Part shown: one piece after another, positions 15,030-19,152 of the stretch
Layout of the letters: each line of letters starts with the position of its first letter
Numbering within the stretch: the first letter of the stretch is position 1
NCBI GenBank assembly: GCA_018897475.1
Contig: JAHIKS010000116.1
Location: forward strand, 1-19,152
Origin: Candidatus Altarchaeota archaeon
GTDB taxonomy: Archaea; Altiarchaeota; Altiarchaeia; IMC4; QMZM01
DNA length: 19,152 nt
Reading direction: 5' to 3'
The notes under the pieces: model-generated
What the model saw: the letters and a program-made list of their open reading frames with translations, nothing else
Told to the model about the DNA's origin: nothing
Databases searched by the model: none
Translations under genes and position numbers: made by a program

Positions 15030-15947
15030 ATGGTTGAAATTTCGACAGATTTATCTGGTGTGAAGCTGAGAAACCCGACGATTCTCGCAGCAGGGATTCT
15101 TGGTGTTGCTTTTGCCACTCTTGACAGGGTGGCAAATTCGGGAGCCGGGGCGGTAACTACGAAATCCATAGGCCCCGAAAAGAGGAAGGGGCACCCGAAC
15201 CCGGTGGTCGTTGAAACTCCCTGCGGCCTGCTCAATGCAGTCGGCCTTTCCTGTCCCTCACCCGAAGAGTCCTTTGAGGAGCTGAAAAAGGCAGTAAAGG
15301 AGCTCGATGTCCCGGTCATAGCAAGCTTTTACGCGCATTCGGAGAAGGGGTTTGGTCAGCTGGCAGAAAAGATTTCTGAGGCAAAGCCCGCCTTCCTTGA
15401 AGCCAATATCTCATGCCCTAACGTGGAGAGTGAATTCGGCAGCGCCTTCGGAACAGACCCAAAAGCATCGGCAAGGATAGTAGCAAGTATCAAAAACTCG
15501 ACCAAAGTCCCGCTCATCGTCAAGCTAACCCCTAATGTAACTAACATAAGAGAGATTGCAAGAGCGGTGGAGGATGCCGGTGCCGATGCCATCACGGCAA
15601 TAAACACCTACGGCCCGGGCATGGCCATAGATGCACAGGCCGGAAAGCCGGTTCTCACCAATAAATTCGGCGGCCTCTCAGGCCCCGCCATAAAGCCAAT
15701 CGCCCTTCGCTGCGTCTACGAGCTCTACGAAGAGGTGAAGATTCCCATCATCGGAACCGGGGGGATTCAGACAGGCACCGACATGGCCGAGATGCTGATG
15801 GCCGGAGCCTCAGCATGCGGTATTGGAACGGCAGTAATGAGCAGGGGCATAGAGGTCTTTTCAGAAATCTGTTCGGAACTGGAGGAGTTCATGGACACTC
15901 AGGGATATTCCAAGGTCGAAGAACTGATCGGCATTTCGCATGAGTAG
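15030..15947 (+). CDS. pyrD: Dihydroorotate dehydrogenase, class 1B-like catalytic subunit
   Basis: A 305-residue TIM-barrel flavoprotein of de novo pyrimidine synthesis that oxidises dihydroorotate to orotate. It begins 'MVEISTDLSGVKLRNPTILAAGILG', the usual start. The FMN/orotate residues are in 'TTKSIGPEKRKGHPNPVVVE' and 'LLNAVGLSCPSPEE'; the active-site base is C129 in 'LEANISCPN', the Cys of class 1 enzymes. 'LIVKLTPNVTNI', 'INTYGPGMAIDAQAGKPVL', 'GGLSGPAIKPIALR' and 'IIGTGGIQTGTDMAEMLMAGASACGIGTAVM' complete the FMN-binding barrel. Length and motifs fit class 1B, which normally works with a PyrK iron-sulfur/FAD subunit; no pyrK is in the window. It is divergent from serA, and a low-G+C lipoprotein gene follows after 9 nt. 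Confidence 0.93.
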   Translation: MVEISTDLSGVKLRNPTILAAGILGVAFATLDRVANSGAGAVTTKSIGPEKRKGHPNPVVVETPCGLLNAVGLSCPSPEESFEELKKAVKELDVPVIASFYAHSEKGFGQLAEKISEAKPAFLEANISCPNVESEFGSAFGTDPKASARIVASIKNSTKVPLIVKLTPNVTNIREIARAVEDAGADAITAINTYGPGMAIDAQAGKPVLTNKFGGLSGPAIKPIALRCVYELYEEVKIPIIGTGGIQTGTDMAEMLMAGASACGIGTAVMSRGIEVFSEICSELEEFMDTQGYSKVEELIGISHE

Positions 15948-15956
15948 GTTGGTGAG

Positions 15957-16784
15957 ATGAATTTTAGAGCATTATTGGTTATTGTTCTGCTTTTGGTAGT
16001 GGGTGGGTGTGTCGAAAGAACGGAGGAGCACACTACCTCCTCTACAGCTCCACAGACAACCACTTCCATAGAATATCCTCTGGTTGTTAAGGCTAAATCT
16101 CCATCCAACGAGACCCTCATGCTCTGGAGCGAATTTAAGAAAAAATACGGGAAAGACTGGCAGATAGAGTGGAATAAGTACGCGGGTTCAGCATCAGAGA
16201 TATATAATGGTAGCTACGGCTTTGAAGTTAACGGAACCTCTGGAGAAACATTAGGTTCTGTAGCAAAACAATTTTTACTAGATAACAAATGGCTTTGGGG
16301 AATGGATGACCCAACAGATTTGAAAGAGTGGGAGTTCAATAAATCTAAATATGCCTTAGTGCCAGGGGGTCTCAAAAGAGGCGAACGTTTCGTTCTGTAC
16401 CAAAAATATTACGAAGAACATCTCATAAATGCTACTGTGATGATAATTGCACTAGAAAATGAGACCGGTGGATACAAGTTAAGGAGAGTAATTAGCACTT
16501 ACCCAAAACCAAATATTCCGCTCACACCAAAAATTGACACGTACATAGCATTGGCTATAGTGAACCTTTCCGAAGAAACAACAAATGTAGGAGTGGAACT
16601 GTTTGTTTTCCCAAGAGAATATAACGACACCATTGAATATTATCTGACTTATAGGATTTCCCATTGGAACTATCCTATAACGATGACATATCACGTTGAT
16701 GCAATAACAGGCGACGTTCTTGATAAACAACGCCATTATTACTCTGATATCATTCCTCCGGGCTCCAAGGAACACACCTTATGA
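15957..16784 (+). CDS. Lipoprotein with protease-propeptide-like (FTP/PepSY-type) region, no protease domain
   Basis: 275 residues. A hydrophobic signal peptide (4-17) ends in the lipobox-like 'VVGGC' with C18, then a Ser/Thr-rich linker (about 25-38), so the mature protein is probably anchored outside the membrane. Residues ~133-190 ('RGERFVLYQKYYEEHLINATVMIIALENETGGYKL') resemble the FTP motif of thermolysin/fungalysin propeptides. 'YYLTYRISHW' and 'YHVDAITGDVLD' (229-256) resemble the PepSY segment, which usually ends 'DA.TGeVL'. In M4-type proteases these chaperone and inhibit the enzyme, but here the protein stops soon after and no HExxH is present. Eight N-x-S/T sequons suggest N-glycosylation. 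G+C is far lower than in pyrD (21/60 against 36/60 on sample lines). Domain assignment is by eye and moderate; no function is claimed. Confidence 0.65.
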   Translation: MNFRALLVIVLLLVVGGCVERTEEHTTSSTAPQTTTSIEYPLVVKAKSPSNETLMLWSEFKKKYGKDWQIEWNKYAGSASEIYNGSYGFEVNGTSGETLGSVAKQFLLDNKWLWGMDDPTDLKEWEFNKSKYALVPGGLKRGERFVLYQKYYEEHLINATVMIIALENETGGYKLRRVISTYPKPNIPLTPKIDTYIALAIVNLSEETTNVGVELFVFPREYNDTIEYYLTYRISHWNYPITMTYHVDAITGDVLDKQRHYYSDIIPPGSKEHTL

Positions 16785-16835
16785 ATGATTCCCTCCACAG
16801 ACAAGAATTCCGCAAATATAACCCCAACCTACCAG

Positions 16836-16842
16836 AATTTAA
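16836..16842 (+). promoter_or_regulatory. Possible TATA box before the antitoxin-like gene
   Basis: AATTTAA, centred about 30 nt before the ATG at 16869, would give a leader of only a few bases. The 84-bp space between the lipoprotein stop and this ATG otherwise holds nothing I recognise. A second A/T patch (16855-16867) is too close to the start to serve as TATA for it. Confidence 0.35.
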
Positions 16843-16868
16843 GCCTCTCCACCCAATATTTACATAAC

Positions 16869-17066
16869 ATGGAACCAAACGTCTTCGGGTTTAAGTTGCC
16901 GCGCAACTCCATAGTGGTAGAGAACAACGTAAGCGTTATAGTAAAGCCGTCCGTAAGGCACAAAGCAAAGGTGGAGCGGATAGCAGGCTTGTTAAAAGGT
17001 GCAAAGTTCAAATCAGTGGATTTGCAGCACAAGGCGAAAGACTGGTGGGTGAATGTATCTGATTGA
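16869..17066 (+). CDS. Small protein upstream of and overlapping a PIN-domain gene; putative antitoxin
   Basis: 65 residues, charged, with no membrane segment. The N-terminal half is strand-like ('NSIVVENNVSVIVKPS'), the middle is a likely helix ('HKAKVERIAGLLKGAKF') and the end is 'DLQHKAKDWWVNVSD'. I do not recognise a VapB, AbrB, ribbon-helix-helix or Phd fold. The claim rests on position: the last 14 nt overlap the start of the PIN gene in another frame, as in many toxin-antitoxin pairs where the antitoxin comes first. An in-frame ATG at 16785 would add 28 residues but lies directly after the lipoprotein stop, before the TATA candidate; the extension 'MIPSTDKNSANITPTYQNLSLSTQ' has no helix or strand character, so the shorter form is preferred. 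Confidence 0.55.
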   Translation: MEPNVFGFKLPRNSIVVENNVSVIVKPSVRHKAKVERIAGLLKGAKFKSVDLQHKAKDWWVNVSD

Positions 17067-17454
17067 TACGAGCATATTCCTCGAGGTACTGCTGGACCAG
17101 GAGCGTGCGGAGGAATGCAAGGAACTTCTGAATAAGGTTCTTGAAGGAGAGGTTACTGCTTTTGTCACATCTTTCTCATTGCATTCAATTGCCATTATAA
17201 TGGAGAAACTCAAAGACCTGAGTTCCTATCAGATATTCGTGGAAACAATATCGGAGTTTAAAGGCATTATCTTCTATTCACCGAGCATCCCTGATGAGAT
17301 AGACGTATGTAAAATTGCAAAGGAAGAGTCGTTGGATTTTGATGATGCCTTACAATATCATACGGCAATGAAATTTGGATTGAGAATACTAAGTTTTGAC
17401 AAGCATTTTGACAATAAGGAAATAAAGAGATTAGAGCCAAGGGATGTGCTGTAA
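17053..17454 (+). CDS. PIN-domain protein, VapC-like putative toxin ribonuclease
   Basis: A 133-residue single-domain PIN protein. 'MYLIDTSIFLEVLL' opens the fold with D5, 'LDFDDALQYHTAMKFGLRILSFD' holds the later acidic residues (D98, and D116 in 'SFDKHF'), and it ends 'IKRLEPRDVL'. PIN proteins are Mg-dependent RNases; VapC toxins usually cut tRNA or rRNA. The second conserved acidic residue, normally Glu at the 'L.EI' position of helix 3, aligns by eye with S45 in 'VTSFSLHSIAIIMEKL', with E51 one and a half turns later. The active site may thus be altered or use E51. The start overlaps the antitoxin-like gene by 14 nt, implying coupled translation. G+C is low (20/60 on one line). It converges with the dockerin-like gene 5 nt away. 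Confidence 0.8.
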   Translation: MYLIDTSIFLEVLLDQERAEECKELLNKVLEGEVTAFVTSFSLHSIAIIMEKLKDLSSYQIFVETISEFKGIIFYSPSIPDEIDVCKIAKEESLDFDDALQYHTAMKFGLRILSFDKHFDNKEIKRLEPRDVL

Positions 17455-17459
17455 GTGCA

Positions 17460-19152
17460 TTAGCCCGACGATGCCCAGGCGCCGATGGCCGCAAGCAGGT
17501 CAAAGTCATCAACTTCTCCATCCGACCACTCGCTGATGAAGCCAAGAAGCTCGAAATCGTTTACTTCCCCGTCGCCGTTTGTATCGCCTGGCACTGAGGA
17601 TACTGTAACTGAAGCATCTCCTGCTGTCGAATCTACAACCGACATACTCGATGTCGAATAGGAGAAACTCCCTGTGAAAGTTTTGCTTCCTTCGGTTTCG
17701 TTTGCGGGCGGGCACACCGAATAGGAGACAGTCTGGTTGGCCTGGACAGCCCATGTCACCTTTCCGCTTCCATGTAAGAACGAGGTATAGGCAGGAGACG
17801 ACGAGCTTATGTTCCATCCCAGGGGAACGTATTCATCAATGGCGACAACGCTGACGCCGGAACCAATCGTTACGCCGAGGGCGGAATCGATGCAGGAGTC
17901 TATGCTGGCAGAATCGGGAAGGTCCCTCTCCACGGTCGCAAGGCCCGGGCTTGCAGCAACCGTAAATTGTGAATCCCCCCCGAATGAGCCGGTTATGTTG
18001 GTAGAGTCCTCAAGGTATGAGAAGCTGCCGCTGAACGTCCTGTTCCCGAGGGATGCGTTTGCAGGGACCTTGATTGAATAGGTAATGTTCCTATCCGTTA
18101 CATTTGTTACGTTCCATCGTATTCTTCCGGCAGACGTGCTTATGCTCGTCGCCTTGGGGGATGAGCTTGTGACGTTCCACCCTGCCGGGAAATTATCGGT
18201 TATTATCACTGAAGACGGCGCGGTTCCCATGGCATCAAAAGCAAGCCTTACCGAGGCCTGCGCCTTCACGGTCGCGCTCGTCGGCAGGAACGTCCTGTTT
18301 ACTGCCACGGCAATAGCAGACGGGCTCTTTACCAGGAGTTCCGTATCTCCGGCGGTCGTTTCGTTCATGGGGCTTCCCTCGTCATTGTATAAAAATTCCC
18401 CGTTTATATCTATCGTTCCATTGGAATCAACAGGTGCAGTCAGCGAGTAGGTGAGGTCCATGCTATAGAAGCCGGAGCCCCAGAGCAGCCATTTTATCAG
18501 GCCGTCGCTGGTCTCGCTGGGGGCCGGGCTCGTTGACGTAATCGCCCACCCGGTAGGAATATACTCGTAGATTATGACGGAGTTCGGCGCGCCCTCTCCC
18601 TTCAGGAGGCTGAGGGTTGCATCCATGGACTCTCCCTCCAGCACCATTGAGGGCAGGTCTCTGCTAAGCGATATCGGCGGAATGGTGGTGGTCGTCCCCA
18701 CCACAGTCGAGGTGGTTGTTGTTGTGCTGGTTGTGGTCACTCCAATGACATTAATGGTCGTATCCCCCGACGTAGTTTCGGTCGTTTCGGCGCTCGTGTC
18801 CGGGTGGTTGTATCGGTACTGGCCGCTGAACGTCCCGATCCCTGAAGCTGCAGGTGGAACCCCCACCGTATAGGTTATGTCTCTGGTATAGAAATCGAAG
18901 GTAAAGAATACCCAGGAAATCTCCCCGGTTTCGGAGTCGTAGCCGTTGTATGCCGGATTCGAATCCGTCACCGTCCAGCCTGACGGGACGTACTCCGTTA
19001 TGGTTACTGCGTTCGGGGGGTTGTCCCCTTTGACAAGCGAGAGCGTGACCTCAAGGCCCGTTCCGGACGTTACGGAATCGGCCATGTCCCTGCTCAGGCT
19101 TACGATTGTTGGGAGGGTTGTGGTCGGCACGCTGGTCGTGGACCCCTCCACC
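17460..19152 (-). CDS. Large secreted repeat protein with dockerin-like C-terminus (N-terminus outside window)
   Basis: The last 563 residues are visible and the frame is open at the right edge, so signal peptide and start are missing; numbering here counts from the first visible codon. Four related domains of about 115 residues occur at 15-136, 160-275, 282-400 and 405-519, each beginning 'SRD/ERDLP', with a central 'EYVPxGWxITSxSPA' and closing 'Y(S/N)...TAGDT/S'. They resemble the all-beta, DUF11/Ig-like repeats of archaeal surface proteins. A Thr-rich linker (138-157) parts the first two and another begins the visible part. The end, 'PGDTNGDGEVNDFELLGFISEWSDGEVDDFDLLAAIGAW' in substance (520-559), is a dockerin-type pair of Ca-binding half sites: the first has the full DxNxDGxV loop, the second is reduced to 'DGEVDDFDLL'. 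Probably a cell-surface or exported adhesin-like protein; ligand unknown. Confidence 0.75.
   Translation of the reverse strand, partial: VEGSTTSVPTTTLPTIVSLSRDMADSVTSGTGLEVTLSLVKGDNPPNAVTITEYVPSGWTVTDSNPAYNGYDSETGEISWVFFTFDFYTRDITYTVGVPPAASGIGTFSGQYRYNHPDTSAETTETTSGDTTINVIGVTTTSTTTTTSTVVGTTTTIPPISLSRDLPSMVLEGESMDATLSLLKGEGAPNSVIIYEYIPTGWAITSTSPAPSETSDGLIKWLLWGSGFYSMDLTYSLTAPVDSNGTIDINGEFLYNDEGSPMNETTAGDTELLVKSPSAIAVAVNRTFLPTSATVKAQASVRLAFDAMGTAPSSVIITDNFPAGWNVTSSSPKATSISTSAGRIRWNVTNVTDRNITYSIKVPANASLGNRTFSGSFSYLEDSTNITGSFGGDSQFTVAASPGLATVERDLPDSASIDSCIDSALGVTIGSGVSVVAIDEYVPLGWNISSSSPAYTSFLHGSGKVTWAVQANQTVSYSVCPPANETEGSKTFTGSFSYSTSSMSVVDSTAGDASVTVSSVPGDTNGDGEVNDFELLGFISEWSDGEVDDFDLLAAIGAWASSG
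17595..19109 (-). repeat. Four tandem protein repeats of ~115 residues in the secreted protein
   Basis: Repeat units lie at 18744-19109, 18327-18674, 17952-18308 and 17595-17939. They align through a shared opening 'RDLP'-like segment, 'Y(V/I)P(S/T)GW' (or 'NFPAGW' in the third), a 'SP' turn, 'G.I.W' and a final 'GD' strand. The protein repeat is clear but the DNA is well diverged, so these are old duplications and unlikely to recombine easily. The fourth unit alone carries two cysteines (C420, C480) spaced across the domain, a possible disulfide. Confidence 0.7.

Noticed and set aside
15951..15956. GGTGAG as ribosome binding site of the lipoprotein gene
   Set aside because: It abuts the ATG with no spacer, too close to function as a Shine-Dalgarno site.
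17460..17594. Cellulosome component
   Set aside because: A dockerin-like end alone does not show this; no cohesin, scaffoldin or glycoside hydrolase is in view.
1..19152. CRISPR arrays, insertion sequences, replication origin repeats
   Set aside because: No regularly spaced short repeats, transposase or integrase genes, or clusters of origin-type repeats were seen on reading both strands.

Overview
The window comes from an archaeon that uses the D-family replicative DNA polymerase: it carries adjacent genes for both PolD subunits, DP1 and DP2. Supporting signs are an archaeal-type riboflavin reductase, a short D-3-phosphoglycerate dehydrogenase, a class 1B-like dihydroorotate dehydrogenase, a tRNA without encoded CCA, TATA-like boxes about 25-31 nt before start codons (leaderless transcripts), and secreted proteins with Thr-rich linkers and many N-glycosylation sequons. 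This points to Euryarchaeota in the broad sense or a related uncultivated lineage. I cannot name a genus from the sequence. Most genes sit in DNA of roughly 55-60% G+C. Three stretches are clearly lower: the first ~250 bases, the intein in the polymerase, and ~15950-17455. Sample 60-base lines counted by hand: 61-120, 21/60; 8521-8580, 35/60; 8761-8820 in the intein, 26/60; 15661-15720, 36/60; 16261-16320, 21/60; 17341-17400, 20/60; 18001-18060, 33/60.

Layout. (1) 1-5195, plus strand: tail of a methyltransferase, a B12-binding-type radical SAM protein, a NodU/CmcH-type O-carbamoyltransferase and a multi-pass GT39-like glycosyltransferase. This looks like a set for building or decorating a surface glycan or glycolipid. 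(2) 5167-7014: an ATP-grasp ligase (minus) and a class I methyltransferase (plus), transcribed away from a shared 33-bp promoter region. (3) 7015-7202: an unusual 58-nt hairpin, followed by tRNA-Ser(GGA). The hairpin contains a 13-nt exact copy of the tRNA 5' end. (4) 14997 down to 7208, minus strand: a tightly packed run serA - polB (DP1) - polC (DP2) - arfC with gaps of 0-1 nt. polC contains a 487-residue intein with an intact-looking LAGLIDADG endonuclease, inserted directly before the DGDED motif. (5) 15030-15947: pyrD, divergent from serA across 32 bp. (6) 15957-17454: low-G+C insert-like stretch with a lipoprotein of protease-propeptide type and a small toxin-antitoxin-like pair whose second gene encodes a PIN domain. 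(7) 17460 to the right edge, minus strand: C-terminal part of a large secreted protein with four ~115-residue repeats and a dockerin-like end.

The genes join a replication/metabolism operon to envelope functions on either side. The points most worth a second look are the hairpin before the tRNA, the two compact divergent promoters, the intein, and the PIN pair with a non-canonical acidic site. I see no CRISPR array, insertion sequence, origin or integrase. No gene-free stretch exceeds 300 bases. The longest are 7015-7115 (hairpin) and 16785-16868 (promoter candidate).
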